A DNA stretch of 64,000 nt from Pseudoxanthomonas sp. Root65 (lineage in GTDB: Bacteria; Pseudomonadota; Gammaproteobacteria; Xanthomonadales; Xanthomonadaceae), in NCBI RefSeq assembly GCF_001427635.1, contig NZ_LMHA01000002.1, positions 1 to 64,000 of the forward strand. The letters run 5' to 3'. The position numbers and the translations under genes are program-made. The notes under the pieces are model-generated. The model did not search any database, was not told the origin of the DNA, and saw only the letters and a program-made list of their open reading frames with translations. Numbering within the stretch: position 1 is the stretch's first letter; each line of letters begins with the position of its first letter. This document shows positions 38,396-51,614 of the stretch, piece by piece.

Positions 38396-38851
38396 TTAGG
38401 AGCGGGGCTTGAGCTTCTGCACGCGCAGGAAGGTGTGGTCGCCGATGGTGGCCACGTGGTACGCGTTGCGCCAGCTCGGGCTGGCGATCTGGTGCGCCAT
38501 GAAGTGGCTGGCGCCCGGCACGATCTCCTGGCGCTGGCCGGGCGGCAGGGCCCAGTTGCGTTCGGCATTCAGGGCGACGGTGACCGACTTGGCCCAAGCG
38601 TCCGGGTTTCGCAGGCGGGTGTTCGGGCCGACGATGGTCGGGGCGAACTGCTTGCGGGCGGTGACCACGGAGCAGACGGAGTCGCCCCAGAGTCCGCTGT
38701 CGCGACGGCGCAGGGCGACCTCGGCGACGGCTTGCTGGCCGCGAAGGGTCTGGTCGCGGGCTTCCAGATATACGGTGGTGCTGAGGCAAAGCGAATCAGC
38801 GGCCGGCTGCGGCAACATCTGCGACAGCCATAGGATCCAGGCCAGTTTCAT
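38396..38851 (-). CDS. SleB-type cell wall hydrolase
   Basis: 151 residues from the ATG at 38851, with GGAG upstream. The hydrophobic start MKLAWILWLSQMLPQPA suggests export. The rest matches the Hydrolase_2 (SleB/CwlJ) domain: LSTTVYLEARDQTLRGQQAV, with the likely catalytic Glu30, then RNAYHVATIGDHTFLRV near the end. In non-spore-formers these proteins are putative peptidoglycan lytic enzymes. No peptidoglycan-binding domain is attached. Confidence 0.85.
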   Translation of the reverse strand: MKLAWILWLSQMLPQPAADSLCLSTTVYLEARDQTLRGQQAVAEVALRRRDSGLWGDSVCSVVTARKQFAPTIVGPNTRLRNPDAWAKSVTVALNAERNWALPPGQRQEIVPGASHFMAHQIASPSWRNAYHVATIGDHTFLRVQKLKPRS

Positions 38852-39244
38852 GGGAACTCCTTGCTCCGTCTTTCCCGCACCCCTGCCTCCCCCGTCACGA
38901 TGGGAGCGGCAAACCTGGGACATGCGGCAGGGCGTCATGGGGAGGCAGCCTTCACACGGGCTGCCCGGGGACCGGCAAGGCCGGACCAGAGGGTCCGAGC
39001 GCCGGGCTCAGCCCGCCTGAGACTGGGCGGCGGGCCGGAAAGTGGGCGCAAGGTAGGGGGGGGCGTCCCAACTCGGCCTGAACGGGCCGGCTTGACGGAG
39101 GGGTGCCGATCTGGCTGGAAACTGTGAGGGGTGTCGCAGGAAGCCGGGTTGTAGAGCGGAGCTTGCTCCGCTGCTTTTGCCCTGGGAGTTCCTGGATTCC
39201 CGACATTCCGGAGTCGAGCAAGCTCGACGCTACGGCCGGAGGGA
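38852..39244. other. Gap between the hydrolase gene and fadH with GTAG repeats
   Basis: 393 bases with no credible gene. The left part is GC-rich with several imperfect palindromes; the right part holds an inverted pair of GTAG elements. The minus-strand promoter of the hydrolase gene should lie near 38870-38950 but was not recognised. Confidence 0.55.
39151..39233. repeat. Inverted pair of GTAG-type REP elements
   Basis: Copy 1 (39151-39173) reads GTAG then AGCGGAGC, TTG, CTCCGCT. Copy 2 (39211-39233) on the other strand reads GTAG then CGTCGAGC, TTG, CTCGACTC. Each is a hairpin headed by GTAG, and they face each other about 37 bases apart. This matches the layout of Stenotrophomonas SMAG (GTAG) REP dimers. 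It lies just downstream of fadH and may also act in 3' end formation. Confidence 0.7.
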
Positions 39245-42593
<3,349 letters not shown>

Positions 42594-42597
<4 letters not shown>

Positions 42598-45500
42598 ACC
42601 GGCGCCTGCTGCCTTTCGATGCGGGCGGTCTCCTCGGCCAGCAGTTCCGGATGCAGGTCGAACTGGTCGGACAGCAGCAGGGCGCGCGCGGCTGCCTGCA
42701 CTTCGATGCGCTCGGCCTGCAGCAGGTCGCCGTCGCGGAACAGTTCGATATAGCTGTCCAGCACGCCGCTGAGCGTGCCCTGCGCGGTGTCGGGCGCGGC
42801 CAGCACCAGTTGCAGGCCGAGCGAGCGCAGGTAGTTGGTGGTGGCGCGCGCGTTCTGCGCGTCGATCTTGTCGCCGAATTCGTCCAGAAGGATCAGGCCC
42901 ATGCCGCCCGCATGCGCTTCGTTCTTGCCATAGGCCGCGGCCAGCGCCGCACCGGCGATCACGTACAGCGGCGCGCGGTGTTCGCCGCCGGAGCCCGAGC
43001 GCATGCGTTCGCTGAGCGTGCCGATCACGGCGTCGTCCTGGCGGATCTGCACCTCGAAGCGGAAAAAGCGGCGGTAGTCGTCCAGCGGCGAAGTGGCGGT
43101 GCGCGCGGCGGCGCCGTCCTCGATCAGCTCGCGGAACGCCGCCGGCACCTCACCGGCGGTACCGAACAGGGTGTCCTCGCCGCCGACATCTACCGCGCGA
43201 CGGATGAAGCGCTCCAGCTCGCGGAACTCCGGCACCACCTCGTAATGGAACTGGTAGCGCTCGTTGTTGGAGAACGGCGGGCTGCTGCGCAGGGTGCGGT
43301 TGAGCGTGGCGATCTGCTGGCGCAGGCGGATGAAGTTGTCGTTGAGCGCGGCGGCCACGCTGGCGCGGAAGGTCTCCACGGCCGTGTCGTAGGCCTGGCG
43401 CGCTTCGCCTTCGTAGCGCACCAGGTCGGTGTCGCGCAGCTGAGTCAGTTCGCGGCGCAGCAGCGTCAGCGCCGGTCGCCAGGCGCTGGCGTCGAAGTCC
43501 ACGCCCAGGCCGTGATCGCGCGCGTACTGCGCCAGTGCGCTCCAGGCCTCAGGCAGCAGCTTGCTTAGCTGCCGGTCGCTCTCGTCGGCGCGCCGCTCGC
43601 AGGTCTTGCCGCGCTCTTCCAGCGACTCGACCTTGCTGTCGAGCTCGTCGCGGTGTCGTTCGATCAGGTTGGGATCGACATCGGGGTCCTTGAAGGCTTC
43701 CACCGCGCGGCGGGCGACGAGTTCTTCCTGCTGGCGCAGGCCTGCGAGCAGGCGACGGCTGCGGTCGAGGTCGGCCACCGCGACCGCTTCCTGCCCGACC
43801 AGGGCATCGGTGCGGGCCTCGCACTCGCCGAGTTGCGCCGCGAGTTCGCGCACGGCGTCGGACAGGCGGAGCAGGTCCGGGTCCAGCGAAGCCAGGCGGT
43901 TTTCCTGCGCGGTACGGTAGCGCCCAGCCACCTGCCGGTGTTCGAGCGCGCGTTCGTGCAGCGCCTGTGCCACCGCATCGGCATCGGCCAGCCGTGCGAG
44001 TCCGCGCTGGCTGTCGTCGACGCGGCGCAGGCGCGGCTCGATTTCGCGCACGTCGCGTTCGGCTTTTTCGATTTCCTCGTGCAGCACGCGCAGGCGGGCA
44101 CGGTTGTCCGACGCGCCGATGCGCAGATCGCTTGCGGCCGGCAGGCGAAGGCGCTCGATGCTGCCGCCGCGCGCGAGCAGGCCGTCGCGGGTCAGACCCT
44201 GGCGACTGCGCACCAGCTCGGCCTCGGTTTCCACACAGCGCAGTTCGCCGAGTTGCCGGCGCAGGAACGCCAGCGCGTCGGCGTTGACGCCTTCCAGCAG
44301 CGCGGCGACGCTGCCGACTGCTGCGTCCTTGTTGCGCGCATCGCGTGCCTGGCTGGACAGCGCCAGTTTCACACCATAGACCGAGCGTCCGCCGGACAGG
44401 CTGCGATACAGCTTGACCGCGCGCTCCTCGTCCTCGCCGGGGATCAGCAGCGCCTCGACGTTGCTGCGCAGGTAGGCCTCGATGGCGGGCTGCCATGCGG
44501 GGTCGGCCACGCGCACCAGGTCGCAGACCGGGCGGGCATCGATGCCAGCCTCGCGCAGATAGCTCATCAGCCGCACGGTGTCGGCGTGCAGCTCCGCCTG
44601 GCCGGCCGCCAACCGCTTCTGGTTCTGGCGTGCGGTGGCCAGCGCATCACGCGCCTTGTCGTGGGCGGCATGCAACTGGCGGGCATGGTGGTCGACCTGT
44701 TCGCGCAACGGCGCGGTCGCGCGCAGCGCCTGGCGGACGCGCGCGAACAGGTCCTCCGGCGTCCACGGCAGAGCATCTCCGTCCGGGAGCGCCGAAAGCG
44801 TCGCATGCCAATCATCCCAGTCGGCACGCGCGGACTGCAACGCGACGGCGTCGATGCCGTCGAGCGCGAGCGCATCGAGCTGGCGGAACTGTTCGCGCAC
44901 GAAACCGATCTCGCGCAGCAGCTCCTTGCTCACCTGCCCCAGGCGTTCGCGGTCGCGGTTGGCCAGTTCGTCCAGTTGCGCCTGTTCGCCATAACCGGTG
45001 CTGCCCTGCAGGCGGTCATGGGCGCGTGACTGTTCGTCGCGCAGGATGTCGCGCTCGGCACGCGTATCCACGAGGCGGCGACGCGTAGCGGCCAGCGCGT
45101 CTTCCGCCGTGGTCACCGCGCCTTCGGCCTGTTCCAGCTGCTCGCCGTACAGATCGCGCGCGTACTCCGCCGCGAGTGCGCGGTAGGACGCGGCACGCAC
45201 GGCCTGCGCCGCGATGCGGTTGTACTGCTGTTCGACGCCTTCGGCGGCATCGATGCGCTGGCGCACCTGTTCGATGCGGTCGCGGATCTGGCGGAAACTT
45301 TCCAGCAGGGCGCGGAAGCGGGCGATATCGGTAGGCCGGTCCTCGGCGACCAGCGTGCGCACGAACAGGTCCACGTCTTCCACGCGCTGCAGGTTGAGCG
45401 CGTTGAGGAACGCCTTGCGGTAGGCATTGATGTCGGGATTGGCCGTGGGCGAAGCGCGCAAGCGCAGCAGCAGGTCCTTGACGAAGCGCTCGGCCACCGT

Positions 45501-46022
45501 ATGCAGTTCGGGTTGTCCGCCGGCGGCCTTGCAGCGGCGCAGCGCCATCTCGCGGAACGTCGTCCACGCCAGCGGCAGCTCCTTGCCCCTGACCTGCTCC
45601 ACGTGGTCCGCCAGCTCCAGTGCCACGCCCGGCAGCAGATAGAGGCCATGCAGGCGGTGGTCGGGCTCGTCCACCGACGCGCCGAGCGCGATGCCGGCGG
45701 TCAGGACGTCGCCGGTGTCGGTGTCGCGGAACACCAGCGAGATGTAGGTGGTCGCGGTACGCCGCTTGCGCCCGTCATCGCCGCTGCGGAACACGCCCAG
45801 GCAGTAGTCGCGGATGGTGCGCGCGCGGTGGCTGCCGCCGGCCTGCGCGTTGAAGCGGATGCGGCTGCGGTCGCCGCCCAGCAGCACGATCTGCAGCGCG
45901 TCCAGCAACGCGCTCTTGCCGGCGCCGTTGGGCGCGATGATGGCGGTGGTGGCATCCAGTTCCAGGGTCTGCGCCTCGAACAGGAAGAACTGCACCAGGT
46001 GTACGCGCTCAAGCTGCTGCAT
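42594..46022 (-). CDS. jetC: Wadjet system SMC-like ATPase JetC
   Basis: 1142 residues from MQQLERVHLVQFFLFEAQTL. It is a MukB-like SMC ATPase: Walker A APNGAGKSALLDAL (Lys36), very long coiled coils, a signature motif in GSGSGGEHRAPLYV and Walker B in MGLILLDEFGDKIDAQNA near residue 1040. It powers loop extrusion on invading plasmid DNA. The ATG overlaps the end of jetB by 14 bases; a longer upstream frame has no support. Confidence 0.93.
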
Positions 46023-46650
46023 CGCCGTCCTCCGTGACGTCGTCGTGGTCGGCCGCGTCGGCATCGTCGTCGCGGTTGTGCTGGTCCAGGCGTTGCAGCC
46101 ACTGCTCGCCGACGATCTCGACGATGGCGGGCCGCACATGCAGGTGGAACGGCTGCGGATCGTCGGGTTCCGATTCCACCAGCCGGCACGTGCCCCAGCG
46201 CTTGAGCGTGCGCGCCAGTTCGCGCAGTGCGCCGACCTCGGGCATCGGCCGTCCGGCGAGCGCCTGGTAGGCCTCCTGAAGTTCGGGCAGCTCCACGGTG
46301 ACGACGCCTTCGTCCTCCACCAGGCCCTGCCGCATCGCCTCGTCGTAGCGCTGCCGCAGCACCAGCAGCAACAGCGTTTCGGCCAGCGTCACCGGCACGC
46401 CCTCGGCATGCGCGGGCAGCGCCACCACGTAGCGGTAGTGCGCGTTGCGCTCCAGGCGGATGCCCAGCGGCGCCAGCGCGGCGACGAAATCGTCGTAGTG
46501 ATCTTCCACCAGGTGGTAGGCCAGGCGCGTGCTGCGGTCGCTGGCGTACAGCACCTGCTCCACCACCAGCCGGTAGGCGGCGCGTTCGAAATCCTGCACG
46601 GCGTAGACGCCGTTGGAGAGTTGGCTGAGGGTGGTCCAGCTGCGTTTCAT
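46009..46650 (-). CDS. jetB: Wadjet system subunit JetB
   Basis: 213 residues matching the DUF4194 (MukE-like) family: YRLVVEQVLYASDRSTRLAY, VTLAETLLLLVLRQRYDEA and a winged-helix C-terminal portion, with an acidic tail rich in Asp. It links the kleisin-like JetA with JetC. The start overlaps the jetA stop by four bases (ATGA). Confidence 0.9.
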   Translation of the reverse strand: MKRSWTTLSQLSNGVYAVQDFERAAYRLVVEQVLYASDRSTRLAYHLVEDHYDDFVAALAPLGIRLERNAHYRYVVALPAHAEGVPVTLAETLLLLVLRQRYDEAMRQGLVEDEGVVTVELPELQEAYQALAGRPMPEVGALRELARTLKRWGTCRLVESEPDDPQPFHLHVRPAIVEIVGEQWLQRLDQHNRDDDADAADHDDVTEDGDAAA

Positions 46651-48092
46651 GCGGTTTTCCGTGAAGGCTGGCCGATGCGGCGCACGACGAAGCGCGGCGC
46701 GCGCAGGTAGCCGTTGTCGTCGCGCCCGCCGGCGTCGAGCAACTCGACGCGGCAGCCGCGCAACAGGCGACCCAGCGGGTCTTCGCGCCGCAGGCCGCCG
46801 GTGCGATGGCTGCGCAGGGCGAGCGTGAGCAGGGTCTGGTAGGCGCGCAGGTCTTCGATGCTGGCGATGGAGAACGCGCCGGACTCGACCTCGTCGCGGT
46901 TGTCCAGGTGCGTGCCGATGTAGCGCGCCATGTCGTCGGCATTGACCAGTCGCGCGCGTTTCATCCGCCGCAGCAGGCTGAGCCGGGCCAGTTGTTCGGG
47001 GGTGGGGGGCTGGGTGGCGTTGGCGCTGCGCGGGATCGACTGCGGCTTCTGCCGCGGCGGGCGCAGGCGCGCCGCGTCCATCAGCGCGCCCGGCGCCACC
47101 GGCAAACGCAGCGCAGCTTCCGGTGCGTGCTGCACGCCGCGGCAGGCGCGGCGCAACAGCGTGTCCAGCTTGTCCGGCGCACGCAACCGGTAGTCGAGGA
47201 AGGCCAGCGCACGCCGGTTGGCCTGGCGGATGTCGTCGTCCAGCCGGCCCAGGTATTCGTCGATGCGATCGAGTTCGCGCAGCCGGCGCAGGCTGCGCGC
47301 GAAGCGCTGGTCGCCGCGCGCGTCATCGCCACCGCCGACGTGTTCGCGATACCACGCTTGCAGCGCGGTGCGGCGCTCGCCGGTCTCGATCTGCTGCGCC
47401 ACCGACAGGATCGCGCTGCGTCGCGCCAGCGGATGGTCGCCTTTGTGCAGTTCGGCGTAGTCGCCGATGAAGAATGCGCTGACATAGCGCTCGAACCACT
47501 GGCGTGCGAACTGCGCGGTGGATTCGGCCTTGCTCAGTTCCGGCATCAGGTCGCGGACCTGCAGGCTCATCGACGACAGCGACACCAGCAGTCGCCGTGC
47601 CTGGTCGGCGGCTTCGTCCAGGGCATCGCCGGACGCCCTGCCGTCGGCCACCTGCTGCAGCTGGTGTTCGATCGAGCGCATCTTGGCCGAGACGAAGGTC
47701 GGGCCGTGCTCGGCGAATTCCACCAGCAGCGAGAGGAACTGGTGCACGACCGGCGGCATGGTGACCATCTCGCGCGCGCCGATGCGTTCCTGCCGCAGCC
47801 ATCCCGTGCTGCGGAAGCGCTCGTAGATGCTGTTGACCCGCACCGGCAGCGGCGTGTCCGGAGTCTGGCCGTCCTCGTCTTCCCACGGGTCGTCGGCCAG
47901 CAGGTAGCGCTCCAGCGCCGCGGTGATCTCGCGACGCTGGAACCCCATGCTCGGCGGCACCGGCGCATCCGGCCCGAAGAATTCGTCGAACAGCCGGCAC
48001 AGCAGCAGCCAGTAGTGCTCGCGGTTGGCCGAGGCGAGCGGGCCGAACAGCCCGCCGGGCAGCAGGGGGAACAACGACGGCGGCTGGGTCAT
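46647..48092 (-). CDS. jetA: Wadjet system kleisin-like subunit JetA
   Basis: 481 residues from MTQPPSLFPLLPGGLFGPLA. It is the MukF-like subunit: an N-terminal winged-helix region (NREHYWLLLCRLFDEFF), long helical central part and a C-terminal winged helix. First gene of the jetABCD operon. A longer frame starts upstream but lacks a ribosome-binding site and family-like sequence. The exact Wadjet subtype was not determined. Confidence 0.87.
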   Translation of the reverse strand: MTQPPSLFPLLPGGLFGPLASANREHYWLLLCRLFDEFFGPDAPVPPSMGFQRREITAALERYLLADDPWEDEDGQTPDTPLPVRVNSIYERFRSTGWLRQERIGAREMVTMPPVVHQFLSLLVEFAEHGPTFVSAKMRSIEHQLQQVADGRASGDALDEAADQARRLLVSLSSMSLQVRDLMPELSKAESTAQFARQWFERYVSAFFIGDYAELHKGDHPLARRSAILSVAQQIETGERRTALQAWYREHVGGGDDARGDQRFARSLRRLRELDRIDEYLGRLDDDIRQANRRALAFLDYRLRAPDKLDTLLRRACRGVQHAPEAALRLPVAPGALMDAARLRPPRQKPQSIPRSANATQPPTPEQLARLSLLRRMKRARLVNADDMARYIGTHLDNRDEVESGAFSIASIEDLRAYQTLLTLALRSHRTGGLRREDPLGRLLRGCRVELLDAGGRDDNGYLRAPRFVVRRIGQPSRKTA

Positions 48093-48286
48093 CGCCGGGG
48101 CGGCCGTCCGGTCGGGCCGGCCTTGTGATGTGACGGACGCCGCGGCGCCGGGGAAGAGGGCATGGCAGGGATCGGAAAGACGGGCGGATCGCGCCGGAAT
48201 GCGCAACGGCCGGTCACGATATCGCAAGTCGCCCGGCCGCCGGTAGCGAGCCGGGCGCGGTCCCGCCCCGAGGCCCTTGGCGGCGC

Positions 48287-49303
48287 TTACCAGCCTGCCA
48301 GGACCAGCTTGCCCACGGTGGTGCCCGACTCCAGCCGGCGATGCGCCTCGCGCAGGTTCGCCGCGTTGATCGGCGACAGCGTGCCGGTCAGCGTGCCGCG
48401 CAGTTCACCGGCGTCGAGCAGGTCGGCCACGCGGTCCAGCAGCGCGCCCTGTTCGCCCATGTCGGCGGTGCGGAAGCGCGGGCGGGCGAACATCATTTCC
48501 CAGTGGATGCCGAGGCTCTTGGCCTTGTACGGGTCGCCGATGCGCAGCTCGCCGCGCGGCTCGACGATCAGGCCGACATGGCCGAGCGGGGCCAGCAGTT
48601 CGCCCAGTTCGGTCCAGTAATGGTCGGTGTCGGCCAGGTTCAGGGCGGCGTCGACGCTGTCGAAGCCCAGCGCCTTCAGCTGCGGAGCCAGCGGTTCGCG
48701 GTGGTTGACCACATGGTCCGCACCCAGCGCCTTGCACCAGTCGATGGTGTCCTGCCGCGACGCAGTGGCGATGACGGTGAAGCCGGCGCGCCTGGCCAGC
48801 TGGATCGCGATCGAGCCTACGCCGCCGGCACCGGCGATCACCAGCAGCGACTGGCCGTGGCCGCCACCATCAGGGGTGTACGGCATGCGGTGGAACAGCA
48901 GCTCCCACGCAGTGATCGTGGTCAGCGGCAGCGCAGCCGCCTGCGCGAAGTCGAGCGACACCGGCTTGCGCCCGACGATGCGCTCGTCGACGAGCTGGAA
49001 CTGCGCATTGCTGCCGGAACGGGTGATGTCGCCGGCGTAGTAGACGGCATCGCCGGGCTTGAAGCGGGTGACGGCGTCGCCGACGGCTTCGACGATGCCT
49101 GCCGCGTCGTAACCCAGCACCTTCGGCTGCGCTTCCACCTGCGGCTTCGGCGAGCGCACCTTGGTGTCGACCGGATTCACCGACACAGCTTCCACGCGCA
49201 CCAGCAGGTCATGGCCGCTGGCGACGGGCGTGTCGAGTTCGACGTCGACCAGCGATTGCGGGTCGTCGATGGGCAGGTAACGGGTCAGGGCGACGGCTTT
49301 CAT
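48287..49303 (-). CDS. Zinc-type alcohol dehydrogenase-like / quinone oxidoreductase family protein
   Basis: 338 residues of the medium-chain dehydrogenase family: GroES-like N-terminal part (VSVNPVDTKVRSPKPQ, LGYDAAGIVEAVGDAV) and Rossmann motif VIAGAGGVGSIAIQLARRAG. The structural zinc cysteine cluster is absent, as in the quinone reductase branch. It probably uses NADPH to reduce quinones or enals. It stands between the Wadjet operon and an MFS gene, all on the minus strand. Confidence 0.88.
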   Translation of the reverse strand: MKAVALTRYLPIDDPQSLVDVELDTPVASGHDLLVRVEAVSVNPVDTKVRSPKPQVEAQPKVLGYDAAGIVEAVGDAVTRFKPGDAVYYAGDITRSGSNAQFQLVDERIVGRKPVSLDFAQAAALPLTTITAWELLFHRMPYTPDGGGHGQSLLVIAGAGGVGSIAIQLARRAGFTVIATASRQDTIDWCKALGADHVVNHREPLAPQLKALGFDSVDAALNLADTDHYWTELGELLAPLGHVGLIVEPRGELRIGDPYKAKSLGIHWEMMFARPRFRTADMGEQGALLDRVADLLDAGELRGTLTGTLSPINAANLREAHRRLESGTTVGKLVLAGW

Positions 49304-49385
49304 GGGGGATCCTCGTGGGGGAGTCAGGACGCGTGCCGCGATGATGCGGCGCGCGGTGGAAAGAGGCGATGAGACGAACGGCGGA

Positions 49386-50597
49386 TCAGGCGCAGCCCGC
49401 GTCGGCGGCGAGCGTGTAGCGTTGGCGCCGTTGCAGCGCCAAGGCCCACAAGGCGACCGCGAACGCGGAGGCCGGCACCAGCGCCGCGACCCAGGGCAGC
49501 GCCGACAGGCCCAGCCCCTGCGAGATCACCACGCCGCCCAGCCACGCGCCCAGCGCGTTACCGAGATTGAATGCACCGATGTTCAGGCTGGAGGCCAGGC
49601 TCTGCGCGCCGCTGGCCTTCTGCAGCACCCAGAGCTGCAGCGGCGACACGGTGGCGAACGCGGCTGCGCCGAGCAGGCCGGTGAACGCGATCATCGCCCA
49701 GCGGCTGTGCAGCACGAAGGTCATGGCGCCCATCACCAGCGCCAGCAGGGCCAGCGTGCCCAGCAGCGCGGGCGCCAGGCGACGGTCGGCGAAACGGCCG
49801 CCCAGCAGGTTGCCGACGATCATGCCCACGCCGAACACCAGCAGGATCGGTGACACCGCCGCATCGGCGAAGCCGGTCACCTGCGTCAGCAGCGGCTGGA
49901 TATAGGTATACACGGTGAACATGCCGCCGAAGCCGAGCACCGTCATCAGCAGGCCCAGCAGTACCTGCGGCCGGGTGACCACGCGCAGTTCGTCGCGGAA
50001 CGACAGCGCTGCCGGCGCGCTGCGGTCGGCCGGTACCAGCGTCGCAATAATGAGCGTCGCCAGCACGCCGATGGCAGTGACCGCCCAGAACGTCGCGCGC
50101 CAGCCGAACTGCAGGCCCAGCCATGCGCCGGCCGGCACGCCGAGCAGCGTTGCCATGGTCAGGCCGGTGAACATGATGGAAATCGCCGAGGCCTTGCGGT
50201 CCTCGCTGACCATGCCGGTGGCGACCACCGCACCGACACCGAAGAACGTGCCGTGCGCCAGCGAGGTGATCACCCGCGCGACCATCAGCAGTTCGTAGTT
50301 CGGCGCCAGCGCGCAGGCCAGATTGCCCAGGGTGAACACGATCATCAGCGCCACCAGCACCGCCTTGCGTGGCATCCGGCTGGTCGCCGCCGTCAGCAGC
50401 GGCGCGCCAACGAAAACCCCCAGCGCATAGCCGGAAATCAGCAGGCCTGCGGCGGCGATCGAAACCTGCAGGTCGGCGGCGATCTGCATCAGCAGCCCCA
50501 TGATGACGAACTCGGTGGTGCCGATGCCGAACGCACCGGCGGTCAGCGCGTACAGGCCCAGCGGCATGCGTGGCGCGGGGGAGGGGATGGGAGACAT
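49386..50597 (-). CDS. MFS transporter, DHA1 / AraJ-YdhP-like
   Basis: 403 residues, 12 predicted helices, starting near MPLGLYALTAGAFGIGTTEF, a typical DHA1-family N-terminus (GAFGIGTTEFVIMGLLMQIA). The loop 2-3 region (TSRMPRKAVLVALMIVF) follows helix 2. It probably exports drugs or metabolites; substrate unknown. It is divergent from a LysR regulator 96 bases away that may control it. Confidence 0.88.
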   Translation of the reverse strand: MSPIPSPAPRMPLGLYALTAGAFGIGTTEFVIMGLLMQIAADLQVSIAAAGLLISGYALGVFVGAPLLTAATSRMPRKAVLVALMIVFTLGNLACALAPNYELLMVARVITSLAHGTFFGVGAVVATGMVSEDRKASAISIMFTGLTMATLLGVPAGAWLGLQFGWRATFWAVTAIGVLATLIIATLVPADRSAPAALSFRDELRVVTRPQVLLGLLMTVLGFGGMFTVYTYIQPLLTQVTGFADAAVSPILLVFGVGMIVGNLLGGRFADRRLAPALLGTLALLALVMGAMTFVLHSRWAMIAFTGLLGAAAFATVSPLQLWVLQKASGAQSLASSLNIGAFNLGNALGAWLGGVVISQGLGLSALPWVAALVPASAFAVALWALALQRRQRYTLAADAGCA

Positions 50598-50674
50598 GGA
50601 GGGTGGTCATTCCGGGGAGGCGTGCAGGGTGACGCTTTCCCTGACGGTATAAAACCGAGAAGATGACGAATCAC

Positions 50675-50693
50675 TTTCAATGGATTATTGAAA
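50675..50693. promoter_or_regulatory. LysR-type operator overlapping the regulator start
   Basis: Perfect seven-bp inverted repeat TTTCAAT, GGATT, ATTGAAA directly abutting the ATG of the LysR gene in the MFS/LysR divergent gap. The AT-rich dyad suits a LysR-type regulator site; its position next to the start codon suggests autorepression. The MFS start is 78 bases away. Confidence 0.65.
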
Positions 50694-51614
50694 ATGGACC
50701 GTGTCGGCGACCTCACCCTGTTCCTGCGCGTGCTGGACCTTGGCTCCATCACGGCTGCCGCCCACAGCCTGGACCTGTCGGTGGCGGTCGCCAGCCAGCG
50801 CCTGAAGCGGCTGGAGAAGGATCTGGGCGTGCGCTTGCTGCATCGGACCACGCGCCGCCTCCACCCCACGCCCGAAGGACTGGCGCTGGCGCAGCAGGGG
50901 CGGGTGCTGGTGGAGGAACTGGAGTCGCTGGGCAGCGGCCTGCGCGAAGCGGCCAGCGACGTCGCCGGCACGCTGCGGGTGACCATGTCGGCCTCGTTCG
51001 GGCGCCAGTACGTCTCGCCGCTGCTGCCCGATTTTCTCGCCCGCCACCCCAAGGTCCGCCTGAGCGTGCATCTGAGCGACAACGTGGTGGACCTGGTCAG
51101 CGAGGGCTTCGACCTTGCCATCCGCATCGGCGCACTCGACGACTCGCGCATGGTCGCGCGGCGGATCGCCCCCAACCGCAGGGTGCTGTGCGCTTCGCCG
51201 GAGTACCTGGATAGACGTGGAACGCCGGAAACGCCGGCGCAACTCGCCGACCACGACTGCCTGCTGCTGTTCGGCACGGGCGGGCGTCAGGACGTGTGGC
51301 GGCTGGGCACGCCGGACGGCGATGAGGTGGCGGTGCGCGTGCAGGGGCGCTTCGAGAGCAACTTCGGCGAAGTGCTGCGCGATGCCTCGCTGGCCGGGCA
51401 GGGGATCGTGGTGCACTCGCTATGGCATGTCGCGGACGATCTGCGTGCGGGGCGCCTGAAGGTCGTGCTGCCCGACTTTCCGCTGCCCACGACCGCGATC
51501 AGCGCCGTGATGCCGCAACGCCGGCTGGTGCCGCCACGAGTGCGTGCCTTCGTGGATGTGTTGTCGAACGCGTTCGGCGAGCACCCGCCGTGGGAGCGCG
51601 GACTGTCGGCGTAG
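50694..51614 (+). CDS. LysR-family transcriptional regulator
   Basis: 306 residues from the ATG at 50694 (MDRVGDLTLFLRVLDLGSIT); a TTG two codons earlier is unlikely. The winged-helix N-terminal domain includes GSITAAAHSLDLSVAVASQR LKRLE and HRTTRRLHPTPEG. The C-terminal part is a substrate-binding-like effector domain. It probably regulates the divergent MFS gene. Its stop directly abuts the end of the convergent dioxygenase gene. Confidence 0.92.
   Translation: MDRVGDLTLFLRVLDLGSITAAAHSLDLSVAVASQRLKRLEKDLGVRLLHRTTRRLHPTPEGLALAQQGRVLVEELESLGSGLREAASDVAGTLRVTMSASFGRQYVSPLLPDFLARHPKVRLSVHLSDNVVDLVSEGFDLAIRIGALDDSRMVARRIAPNRRVLCASPEYLDRRGTPETPAQLADHDCLLLFGTGGRQDVWRLGTPDGDEVAVRVQGRFESNFGEVLRDASLAGQGIVVHSLWHVADDLRAGRLKVVLPDFPLPTTAISAVMPQRRLVPPRVRAFVDVLSNAFGEHPPWERGLSA

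Noticed and set aside
38396..38851. SleB-type hydrolase as evidence of sporulation
   Set aside because: The same domain is common in non-spore-forming Gram-negatives, and nothing else here suggests sporulation.
38852..39244. Possible small gene between the hydrolase gene and fadH
   Set aside because: Open frames are Arg/Pro-rich shadows without start signals; REP hairpins and GC-rich palindromes explain the sequence.
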